In this document: positions 1 through 10,900 of the stretch, piece by piece | How positions within the stretch are numbered: the stretch's first letter is position 1 | Layout of the letters: every line of letters starts with the position of its first letter | DNA from: Bolinopsis microptera | Lineage: Eukaryota > Ctenophora > Tentaculata > Lobata > Bolinopsidae | Direction of reading: 5' to 3' | Length of the DNA stretch: 60,000 bases | Assembly: GCF_026151205.1 (NCBI RefSeq) | Contig: NC_087084.1 | Span: 6,257,538 to 6,317,537, forward strand | Notes under the pieces: generated by a model | What the model saw: only the letters and a program-made list of their open reading frames with translations | What the model was told of the DNA's origin: nothing | The model's database searches: none | Position numbers and translations under genes: made by a program

Positions 1-13
1 GATCACAAAACAC

Positions 14-310
14 TCAAGATTCTCCAGAGTTATTGAATTTAGTTTCTAACTCCCCCAGTGTCCCGTTACCCTGCTTCTCGTATTTACTGGTGATATCAGC
101 TTTTAGTAGCAGGTACAAAATAACACCTCCAATCACTATCCAAGCTAGGGTCACTGAGATGATTAGTTTTGTCTTCACTCCACATTTCATTTCTTCCAGA
201 GTTTTCCAGAGTCTTCTATAGTCTTCCCGAGTCTTGAGAGGCTTATAGAGTCTAATACTCGTGATAAAGAGATGGTCCGGTTTAGAGAAGTCTAGCTCCT
301 CGAACAACAT
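14..310 (-). CDS. Hypothetical single-pass membrane protein, probably a terminal exon
   Basis: The frame is open from about position 349 to the stop at 14. The first ATG is at 310 and gives about 98 residues; what lies upstream in frame has no ATG, so this may be the last exon of a longer gene or a short single-exon gene. The protein has a soluble N-terminal stretch with basic and aromatic residues, one hydrophobic segment of about 20 residues (starting LIISVTLAW) and a short polar tail. The lysine-rich side before the segment suggests the N-terminus faces the cytoplasm. I do not recognise a family. It lies on the same strand as the acidic membrane protein ending at 1095 and has a similar plan, but I see no sequence similarity between them. 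Confidence 0.35.
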   Translation of the reverse strand: MLFEELDFSKPDHLFITSIRLYKPLKTREDYRRLWKTLEEMKCGVKTKLIISVTLAWIVIGGVILYLLLKADITSKYEKQGNGTLGELETKFNNSGES

Positions 311-1094
311 ACTGGCTGAAACATAATCGTAGCATCTCAAAACACACAAGCTACAAACACTTGCAGAATGTACTAAATTGGGTGTTCCTTCACTCTTACT
401 TCTAATAAGTCAATTAGTTGCGTAATTCTCACTTCGTGACTACCTCAATTCGCTTGGATGAGAATTTGGCAAAGTTATTTCCTGACTGATAAATTGTTTG
501 TCCGCAAAATGTAGCCAAGCGCATGGTAGTCGTCACATTTAGATGTGTAAGATACTAATTGCTAATACTCTTAATTAAAACGGGCACCATATTTTGGTGA
601 TCAACCAGTTCGCTGGTTCCTAAGTAGTTCATGTGGAGGAGATAAGTCGTCACTGGGACGAGATAAGGTCGTCACTGGGACGAGATAAGGTCGTCATGGC
701 GACGAGATAAGGTCGTCAAGGGGACGATATAAGATCGTCTCCTCTCTTGAGGGCGAAACAGTAGACTGTTCTGCAGCAGATTTTCACCTCTTTTGTCTCG
801 TTACATTTCTTCTGCAACTTTAAACAGCCTGTAAAAAGTGTGCAGTTTAAATGGACGCTTTAGCAAACAGTTATTTGGGGGAAAAACACTGGTTTGTCTG
901 AATTTTGGACATCAAAGTCTTAAATATTTAAAGTTTTAAAGTCGATCAAATTTCTTATTTGGAACTTATTAAATTAGATTTTCGCTTTTAGTAATCTGAC
1001 ATCTACCACCGACTCTAATTAATAAATCAATATAATATTTCAAAATATGTCCTAATATTTGTCCTTGTTCTAAAAACGTTTCTATTGTTAGGTC
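311..1094. repeat. Non-coding stretch with a 22-bp tandem repeat at about 635-745
   Basis: About four to five copies of a 22-bp unit built on GAGATAAGGTCGTCACTGG lie at about 635-745, with the later copies diverging. The rest of this interval is AT-rich and shows no coding signal. Confidence 0.7.
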
Positions 1095-3023
1095 TTATAT
1101 TATCTCAAATGCAAGGAAATGTTTTTTAAGAACGATATAGGTATGAATGAACCTAATGTCAGATTTAATCACCTCGATTTCTAACCCTTGCACCCTAAAA
1201 GTGGTGCAGTATTTCTGGAACGGGTACCCAAGCGGCGCAGCCGCTCTACCCCTTACGGTGGATATCCTTGTCAAATTGAGGATGGATAAAATTCTATTAA
1301 TATGTGGTTTTATGAAGCAATCAAAACTCAGTAGTTCAAATGGCAAATTCTTAAACGACTTACGGTTAGGATGGTTATAGTCGTAGGTCATTACTTCGTT
1401 GAGGAATAATCTTGAGCACTCTAAGGAATCAAATGTTCTCTTTAAACATTTACTTTCCATGAACTGGTAGGGAACATTTACACATTCTTTACTGTCCGTG
1501 TTTGTGGGTTCCTCCGTCACACTTGCCGTTTCCTCATCACTCTTTTCTTGATCTATAATCTTCTCTTTGTCCTCGTCTCCCTCCTGCATCTCGTCCTCTG
1601 GTGATGTGTCAGTTGCTTCAATAACATCTGCTTCGTTTTTCTTCTCCTTGTCATTCTTCTCGTCACTCTTCTTCTCATTTTCCTCCTTATTCTCCTTATT
1701 CTGCGTCTCATTTTCCTCCTTATTCTCCTCCTCATTCTCCTCCTTATTCTGCGTCTCATTTTCCTTCTCATTATCCTCCTCATTCGGCGTCTCATTCTCT
1801 TCCTTATTCTCCTCCCCATTCTCCTTCTCATTCTCCTCGTCACTCTTCTCCTCATTTTCCTCCTTATTCTCCTCCTCATTCTCCTCCTTATTGTCCTCCT
1901 CATTCTCCTTCTCATTCTCCTCCTCATTCTCCTCATTCTGCTTCTCATTCTCATTCTCCTCCTCATTCTCATTATCCTTCTCATTCTCATCATTCGTAAT
2001 CTTCTCATCATTCTCATTATCCTTATTATTCTCCTTCTCATTCTCCTCCTCATTCTGCGTCTTATTCTCCTCCTCATTCTGCGTCTTATTCTCATGCTCC
2101 TTCTCATTCTGTGTCTCATTCTCATCTTTCTTATTCTTATCATTCTCCTTCTCATTCTTCTCCTTATCCTCCTCCCTATTCTCCTCCTCATTCTTTCCCT
2201 CATTCTTATCCTTATTCTCCTTCTCCTTATTCTCCTTCTCCTCATTCTCTTTCTTATTCTCCCCATTATTTTTCTTCCATTCTCCCTTACTTTTTTTCTT
2301 TGTCGGATCTTTCTTCTTTTTTCCATTGCCGCCACTGTTACTTTCAGACGCTTCTCCCTTTTTATCCTCTTCTACAACACCAGACTTTTCATCAGTATTT
2401 GGTTTATCCGTAGCGTCATTTTCAGCATCGTTTTCCTCATCACCTACTGACTGTTCATTCTCATTCTGTATCTCATCTTGAACGACATTCTCCTTCTTAT
2501 TCTCCTCCTCATTCCGCGTATGATTCTCCTCCTTATTCTCCTCATCACTCTTCTCCTCATTTTCCCCCTTATTCTCCTCTTTATTCTCCTCCTCATTCCG
2601 CGTCTGATTCTCCTCCTTATTCTCCTCATCACTCTTCTCCTCATTTTCCTCCTCATCCTCCCCTTCATTCTCCTCCTTATTGTCCTTCTCCTCATTCTCT
2701 TTCTTATTCTCCCCACCATTCTCCCCCTCATTCTCCTCCTCATTCTCCATATCACCATGCCTCTGATCCTCCTCCATATTCCCAATGGAAGGACTCTGTG
2801 TTACAGCACTCCACCTCCCTACCTCAACAGTTACCGCATCCCTAGACTCAACCTTTTCCTCTGCATAAAACACTGTAACAGCAACAGCCAATGCTACAAT
2901 CAGAAAGATAACGAGTATCACCACTGCGATCACCTTTTGAGTCTTCCTTGATCGTGATCTGTTCACCCCAATCTTCAAAGGTTTCTTCTCGCTGATGGGC
3001 GATCCCTCGGAAAAATCAAACAT
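1095..3023 (-). CDS. Glu/Asn/Lys-rich single-pass membrane protein
   Basis: This is a single uninterrupted frame of 642 codons. The ATG at 3023 has an A at -3. Residues 1-30 are basic and probably cytoplasmic, 31-53 form one strong hydrophobic helix with no signal-peptide cleavage features (type II topology likely), and about 80-545 is a very acidic, low-complexity region of E, N, K and D built from short units such as ENEEENKEEN. The last ~100 residues are ordinary in composition with several cysteines (for example SKECVNVPYQ and SLECSRLF) and could be a small folded domain. The long region is encoded by a degenerate GAR/AAY/AAR repeat, which explains the long mirror-image open frames on the opposite strand. 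I do not recognise the family. The composition recalls disordered acidic polymers or mineral/ion-binding proteins, but that is only an analogy. It lies antisense inside what should be a P4-ATPase intron. Confidence 0.6.
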   Translation of the reverse strand: MFDFSEGSPISEKKPLKIGVNRSRSRKTQKVIAVVILVIFLIVALAVAVTVFYAEEKVESRDAVTVEVGRWSAVTQSPSIGNMEEDQRHGDMENEEENEGENGGENKKENEEKDNKEENEGEDEEENEEKSDEENKEENQTRNEEENKEENKGENEEKSDEENKEENHTRNEEENKKENVVQDEIQNENEQSVGDEENDAENDATDKPNTDEKSGVVEEDKKGEASESNSGGNGKKKKDPTKKKSKGEWKKNNGENKKENEEKENKEKENKDKNEGKNEEENREEDKEKNEKENDKNKKDENETQNEKEHENKTQNEEENKTQNEEENEKENNKDNENDEKITNDENEKDNENEEENENEKQNEENEEENEKENEEDNKEENEEENKEENEEKSDEENEKENGEENKEENETPNEEDNEKENETQNKEENEEENKEENETQNKENKEENEKKSDEKNDKEKKNEADVIEATDTSPEDEMQEGDEDKEKIIDQEKSDEETASVTEEPTNTDSKECVNVPYQFMESKCLKRTFDSLECSRLFLNEVMTYDYNHPNRKSFKNLPFELLSFDCFIKPHINRILSILNLTRISTVRGRAAAPLGYPFQKYCTTFRVQGLEIEVIKSDIRFIHTYIVLKKHFLAFEII

Positions 3024-4258
3024 GTTTGATTGTCAAAACAAAACGACGATAGGTATCAGCACCTGAGGGTGAACGGTAAAAGACAAGCGGTTGGTGAGAG
3101 TTAGGGTATAAACCACAGAAAAATTGCAATAAACCGTGGAATGAAGTCCTACTGGTTCATGGTAGGGAAAAAGTTAACAGTTATTATTAGATAATTTCTG
3201 TTTTGGGTAACTCTTAATTATAGCTTAAGTAATTTGCTGCAGCTTCGTGGGAAACAAAACTTATTGATTTCAGCTGTAGACAAGTTTGGGCGCCAGTTAA
3301 ACTGGGGATAATAGCAATGAGGCAATACGGTGCAACTAATCATAGTTTTGATATATATTATTAAAGCAATTATGTCTATTTATACTAGGTTCCACCAATT
3401 TAAATACGGCAAACTAGTTTAATTTAATCTAAATACGGCAAACTAGTTTAATTGACAAATAATAGACAGATTATGTTTGCTTTCCGTGCGCAACAGAAAT
3501 TAAAAACACGTACTCAACAATTAAAATTTCAAGAAATAAATCGGTAAACTTCACTGCGTAACTAATTAAAGCAGGTCCGTTAAATATCATATTTACTTAA
3601 ATTATCTGCTGTCGACTGTAAATCAATGAGAATCAATGAGAAGTGCAGAATGATCAATGTGAATCAACCGCAATATTACACTTACAGGAAATTGCAGTTC
3701 AATTCAATTGCATTTATTACCATGTGAATAAAAATCGAGACATTTCTCTCGGCTACATGATGAAGAATTAAATTCACCAATGGACATAATTCACCAAATT
3801 CTTCATATTATATGATCTTAATCTGATTTGAATAAATATCCTTGCTGACTGCTGAGACCGTCTGCATACTTTGAGAAATACCAGAAAACAAAATACAGGG
3901 AACATTTCATTTCAGTTCAATTCGTGTTATTCAAAGGGCTTCTGTGACAGCAACATTTTCAAACTGAGTCACATTCAAATGTATCTCTGTTCAATAGAAA
4001 GTCTGACTATAAGTCTTGGCGGTCCTCTCTAACTCTAAACATCGTTCTTCTGTAAACACCTGTAAACAAGAACACTATTAATTATTTTCTAGTGTGCTTA
4101 GTGGCACGGCCCCGTTCCACTACCCCTATGTTACACTAATCAGTCAAATAATCAAATTAGTCAACCACATATAATACAACCGTCAACCATGATATAATAT
4201 ACAAATATTATGGGACATTCTATCTGCTTTCATTTTACAATCATTATTAAAATAATAT
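3024..4258. other. No gene seen
   Basis: AT-rich sequence upstream of the acidic membrane protein. There is a short tandem duplication of CTAAATACGGCAAACTAGTT near 3410-3450. I searched the plus strand for the missing actuator-domain exons of the P4-ATPase (a DGET codon series) and did not find them. Confidence 0.5.
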
Positions 4259-4719
4259 TCAATCGGGTCTAACCGGTGTAAAGCTAGCTTCTGAACAACA
4301 ACTTGTCAGTCTCACTATTTCCTCTCCCTCATCTGTTTTTAGTGAAGGCTGAGAAAACAACTCTGGCATCTCAATTTTAACATTATCGATATTTAAATCC
4401 TGAAAAAATTGTATCTATATTTCATTGACTGACGAAACAAACTGACTCCGAAAAGAATCAAATCTCTATATTTTCGTTATAATATATTCATGGGGAATGT
4501 TGTAAAAGCTATAATTTCAGAAGCTTAAAGTTAAATCATTGAAATTCTACTGATTATACAAACCCTGATTAATGCGTCAAGATCCATGGCCTCTGAGCTT
4601 GTATCAGAAACTGCTTTGTCACTGTTTTGTCGAAAAAGTCGAGAGAATCTCGTCGAGATAAACTTCTTGATCCTTTGTTTAATGGACAGTCGTGAAACTG
4701 CCGATGTGCGGTCCTTCAT
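4259..4719 (-). CDS. Small two-exon gene, 98 residues, unknown function
   Basis: Exon 1 is 4564-4719, starting at the ATG at 4719 and ending ATCAGG|gtttgt. Exon 2 is 4259-4399, with acceptor tttttcag|GATTTAAAT and stop TGA at 4259-4261. The two join in phase and give 98 residues. The N-terminal half is basic (SIKQRIKKFISTRFSRLF), followed by a serine- and acid-rich linker. The second exon encodes an acidic stretch (NVKIEMPELFSQPSLKTDE) and a short C-terminus with two adjacent cysteines. No domain or signal peptide is recognised. The gene lies antisense just upstream of a P4-ATPase exon at 4946, so the two transcription units overlap. The splice model is mine and is not supported by transcript data. 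Confidence 0.5.
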
Positions 4720-4945
4720 TGCTTGTTTTATTTTAATTCTGCGGAAATTTATCGTCTTAGTGTAGTCTAAACATCGCGATCGCTTTTTAATAATCTGACT
4801 TTGTTATCGTATAAACAGTAAAGCGAGCATAAACTTATATAATTATATTTATACGGCTTTTCTTTAAGTCATTGATTAACTGAATATGCTGCAATCATAA
4901 CCAAAGTTTAAAGCTGATAATATTTAAATATACAACCTTTTTTAG

Positions 4946-7900
4946 GTCATTGGGATCATCTAACTTACTTCTACGAGGAGCGACGCTGAAAAATACCAAG
5001 TTCGTTTACGGTAAGACACCCAATGTTGTTGTTTTATTTATCTCAATGTCGGTATGTAAAGTTTAAATATAATATCAATATTTTGTATACGAACGCGGAA
5101 GCAAAGGTAGAAATCACAGTGATAAAACTCAAATTCACGATTGGACGACGGAAAATATATAATTGCGTTAAGGATTTAAAATTTGTGCATGTGACATACG
5201 TCGCTCCTTTATAAATGTTAAATGTTGAGAGTTGTTGATGAATAGTTGAACTATTCTTAGACATTTGAGGTAAAGAAGAACGATTCATCCACTACTGATA
5301 CACCGCGCAGCTTCAATGTTATATTATCATTAAGACTCCGCATTTTGGACCACCGTCAAATATTTGCTCTCTCTGTGTTCATAATTGTCCGCTATGTCTC
5401 AAAACTTCTCGTTGCATGAAGCAACGAGAAGCAACGAGAATCCCTGATGGAATTCTATTCGATTATTTATTTATACTGTTATCACAAGACATTTCTCCGT
5501 CAATCGAAAGAGATTTTTAAACTGATATTGACTGGGGAGGTGATTTGTTTTGACCTGTGAGTCTCAACAAAGATTTGTGAACTTTTTCTAGTCGTTGCTA
5601 GATGCTGAGTAGTTATCATAATTGTCATATATCTAAAGTTGGTTTTATTGATAATGAGCCTATAGAGTAATAGTTGACATAAGAATTACAAAATATATAA
5701 ACGCAGAGATTGGACTAAAAGTACTTTATGTCAATTAGATACATTTATCTGAATAGAAAAATATGTCTACGTAAAGTAATTACCATTATATTATCGTATT
5801 TATAAAATCTTCCTCAATTATCGGCGATCAGGCTGAACCCACATCATAATAATATCTTGTCAACGAAATAATAGTTAAACTAGTAATACTGTAAAAAAAT
5901 CTATGTTTTAAACTAAGATTTCAAACTAATTACAACACTACAAATCTATTACATTTATTGAGGACGTTACAGAAGGAATTGATTTAATGTAGTTGGAGGA
6001 GTCCTAACTCTCCTCACGTCCGAAAATGGCGTTTCTTTTGTATCAAATATGTAAGTAATTGTAATGTTAATCTTGAACAAACCATATAAAAACAATCACT
6101 GCAACGTCATTAAATAACCAGCAAAAACATCAGACCTATCCATTATTTACGGAGTTCTTAAGCGAATAAACTCTACTGAAACTGCTGAAGCCCATCGCAA
6201 CCATAATAAAGTCATATTATTATTATTAACAATAATTATAATAAAGTCCTATTGTCCGGGACATCATGTTTAGGGTAACATAAAGATAAGTCAAGCTTTA
6301 AGCTTCAGCCTCTGGAACTGGTTCCGGAATATTTGTCCCATTCTCGAGGACCACCCCTTCAGATCTGCTGTTTGAATCCTTCCTGGACCTCCTAGTTCGT
6401 TTCGCATCTTTGCTGAAGCTGTCCCATACGGATCTTCTTGCGTTCATCTCGTACGCAGCTCCACCGTGTTCCTTTATGTCAAGACCCATCTTCTCGGTCT
6501 CTTCAGATACTCGTAGCAGCTTCATCAGCTGTAATAGTAGAGGGTTGAGTGATCAGAATATGATTCAACTGATAAGCTTAATACTTTAAATTTATTCTTC
6601 TCGATTAGATAAACACCAGATCAAGCTAGACAAAGTTCACTTACGCTTAGAAGTCCGAAGATGATGAAAGCGAAAAGGCCGACCCATGCAGAAACAGCGA
6701 GGATGAACACCAAGTTCGCTCCCAACTGCTTTCCTCCGTTTCCATTGCACTGAAATATGTAAAATAACAAACTAATTTCTTTACATTGACGTAGATTAAT
6801 GAAATTTGTAACACAGATAACCCGATAACCCTTAATGTACAGATATTTGAAGGAGCAATCAGCTGTATTTATGAAGGATAAATCAGCTGTATTTGTGAAG
6901 GAGCAATCAGCTCAATATCTTGTAGATTACTCACCTTGTAGAAGAGCCCACAACTCCCAGTACCATAGGCCATCTTCACATTATCCGGCTCCGCAAACAA
7001 TCCAGCTGCAATGGTGCCCCACATTCCGCAGAAGAAGTGGACAGGGGAAGCGTCCACTACGTCATCTATACGCAGGAACACTAATAGCTGAGGAATTTTG
7101 GGGTGAAGGATCATGGGCCAAACACGCCGCCTTGCATAATATTGAATCACGCTATTTATTTTAATGATATTTTGGAGTAAGGTTTGGAGGGTCATAAACC
7201 CATTATTATAGTGAATCATTTTCTCTTTTACATTTTTTCGCACGAACATTGATGATGTTTAGGAACAAGAACTTCGAGTGCGATCACTATTATATGTACG
7301 ATCGCGTGATATTTAGCTGTCATTGAATAGCTTTAAATATTTCCAACAAGTTGCCGGGATGCTAGATAGTGTGGCAGTCTAGACTTAAAACAAAGTAAAT
7401 TACTATCTTTAACACAATGTATCTTGTTTTCTATCTCTGTATATTATTTAGTAGATATTATCTACCTGAGAATATCTAGATAGTATCTACCTGAGAATAT
7501 CTAGATATTATCTACCTGAGAATATCTAGATATTATCTACCTGAGAAGAGGAGAAGTAGATTATTCCACCGATGATACCAACAACAAAAGCCAACTCTAC
7601 GTCCACCACTGAACATCCAGCTGTAATGCTGACCAATCCCGCCAAAATACCTGAAGATTATGATTAATGAATAATGAAAATACCTGGAAATAATTTGTAA
7701 AAAATGAATCGAACATAATGATTAGTCAAATTAATGATCAAGTCTGTTGCAAGGACTACACAGCGTACTGTTGATGTTACTTAATTCATGAAGAATATGC
7801 TCTTGGATGTGATATAAATATTATGGAAATTAATGCTGACAAGAGACTTACCGTTGTTTGTTCTGCCAATGTTGATGTGTCCCTCGAAAATAACACCCAT

Positions 7901-10900
7901 TATGGTGGATGTGACACCTGAAATGCAAAAAGATTCAAATAAAAAATAAATAAACAAATTTCAGTGAAGCTGGCTTACTGACTCAAGGCGGCTTTAACGT
8001 CCGAACTCCGAGTAAATACTAATACAATGAAAAATGTAAAATATATTCACGTCTAATTCGAGTAGATAAAGAATGTTAACCTGCGCTGGCGGCTGAAATT
8101 GTAGTTGTAACAGCAACTTTACCAGCTACATCTGATGCAGCACCAGCTATGGTTATTGTACTGCCACAGTTGAACCCGTACCTGGGGAGGGGATGGTGTT
8201 AGATAAAATGATCTCGGAGATGAAGCGCAATAACCTGACTGCAATTTTTTTCCCTGCTCTTGCCGAAGGCAAAAAGATCGTAGGGAATAAGTAATCGGGT
8301 TTGGATATATGAGGTGGCCCGACGGTCCTACGGTGATGACAAAAGTCTGCTCCTTCGCAATATAGACCACTCCCCTATAATTATGTGTATAAAAGGAGTC
8401 TATTTTGCGCGCGCGACGCCAGTTATGTGTTAATTAATTACAGCCATAGCAACAAAATTTTGGTGCTTGACGACTGTTACACAGGTTTCCATCGGGTTAC
8501 AATTCACTCTAATTCATTAATATAGCATATTAGTCATCTGAGCGGATCAATCATCAACATAAGTTGTTATTTTGGTGAAACAAGCTTAATATATTACCGA
8601 GTGATAATATTCAGTCAAAACAAATTAAATTATGATATCAGCTGATAAACTCGTGGCTGATTATTTAACAGTTGATTGACACAATTAATGGTAAAAAGCG
8701 AAAACATATAGTTGAGAAAATATGTTATTTTACATTTACATTCAAGAAGCAACTAAGATCAAGATTGTGGTATGCTTTTAAAGAATCCTATATCAAATCA
8801 AAGGCTCGATAATCGATGGTGCTGTAGATGTGTCGAGTATTCGAGTAAGCATCAAAATGTATTAGTTTATGTTAGATAATAACTAAGATGATACAGACTA
8901 TTTTATAACAGTCATTAAAGTTGGCATACGATGCAATAATATGACGTGACATGATTGATGATACGCATCGTTAACACGTAACAGAATTGCGCAAAATATG
9001 AAATGATCTACAACCAAACCACATACAGATCGACGGCGACACCTCAGATGCGGGCAGAATTTTTCAAGTTCTGCACGCCTAATATAATATAAACGATTAT
9101 CACGTGCGCAAAACACCACTCTGGGATAACAATAAAGTAGAACAATTACATTGTAGGCAGTAGGGAAATTTGATCGTGCGTGGTGTTACCGCGGCGAAAT
9201 TCTTGTTGATACTAGGTTCTAGAAAAGAAGAGGTTGAAGTTTCAAAGGCTATTGATATTTAATCCCTATTAAATCTGATATTATGCAGTTGTAGTTAATG
9301 AAGATAATGAACCCCTCCAGCCCAATAAACTCACCATCCGAACCACAAGATCAGAGTCCCGAGAGTCTGGAAAGTAGAACTCTGAAACACCATAACCTGC
9401 ACCTCGCCCCCTCTATATTTCCCGGTACGGGGCCCCAGGAATATGGCCCCAATAAGGGCCGTCAGTCCTCCCACCATGTGGACAACAGTACTGCCAGCAA
9501 AGTCTATAACTCCAACCCCGAATAGCCTATCTTCCGGTTTAATGAAGGCGGAGGCCCATCCATCTGTAATGAAATGAACTTAAAAACAGAACTAGAATTT
9601 CTCATAAATTTTTAGGTTATAATCACAAATTGCAAGTAAATTATTAACAAAATAATGATATTAATAAAATGTTAGACTCACTTCCGGACCAACCCCAATG
9701 AACGACCACAGGATACACGAATATTGTGAGCATGAAAGAGTAGATAAAGTAGGCAATGACCTGACATCTTTCAGCTACTGCGCCTGAAAAATGCGAAATT
9801 TATATTTTCAAGGTTCATTCGTGAGATTTAAGGAAATGCCTTAAAAACAAGTTTTGACTGCATACTATATTTAATTGTATTAAGGATGTTCCACCCCAAA
9901 TTTTCAATATCTATCTTTTCTTTACAATATCATAAGACTGTTCAAAAATTGTAACACTGTTGATAAGGGCTGGAGTTATTTATCAATTAATTAATTAATT
10001 GATTAGCTAACCTGAAACTATAGTGGCAGCTGTGGCAGCAAATGCCCACTGGAAGAAAAAGAAAGCGTAATTATTTCCCTGATACAACCTGTCCGGAGTT
10101 TCTTCTTGCGGTATATCCAGAGTCTTCAGTGCGAACCCATCCGCACCTGGGGAAATTATTGTTTTTGTTACACGTGACAGTGATTCTGGGATTTCATTGG
10201 TCAAGGCTGGAACGTGATTGGTTGATGGCTGTCACATTTCAAGAAAAGTGTGTTTCACCTCTCAGAATCAACATTTATTAAAATTATTTGACCTAATTTG
10301 AACCTCTAAATCATTTACAGTTCGAAAACTGGAGGTCATCGTATTTTCAATTTGAAAAATAACATCCCTTAACGACCGAACAAGTAATATGCTTTCTCGC
10401 CAAATCATTTAACACAAAATACGTTATCTCACCTATAAAGGAGTTGTTTTCTCCAAAAGCGAAAGCATAACCGATAAGCCAGAAAGAAAGAGCTCCAATA
10501 CAAGCGTCTAGCATATTCTTTATTAGAATGTTCTTTGTGTTCTTTATTCTGACACTTCCCACTTCCACCAGAGCGAATCCAGCCTGGGGGGCAAGTTTTG
10601 TTTGAAGATTGGAGGCGTAAATACAGTACCATTTTAAATATGGTACTTTTTTACTGAAACTCAAGAAATTGAATTACAAATTGGTTTGCCAATTAAAAAT
10701 AATCAGATTATTGATCAGAATCAGATTATTGCTCAGGCCTCAGATGCTTAAAAATACGGATACCCTCTCCTTCCTCACCTGCATGAGGAACACTAGTCCA
10801 GCACAGATGATAAGCCAGAACACGTCCATAGAGTAAGCAGTGCTAGCAGTTTCCGCTGAGCTCTTAATGAACTCCACCAGCTCATCCCGGTTCTTGAAGA

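Noticed and set aside
1553-2481. Long open frames on both strands rich in R/M or S/F across the acidic gene
   Set aside because: They are shadows of the GAR/AAY repeat that encodes the Glu/Asn-rich protein. They lack proper starts and have absurd composition.
5023-5288. Two overlapping short frames after the 4946 exon
   Set aside because: One starts with TTG and neither has coding character; they lie in the intron after the donor at 5010.
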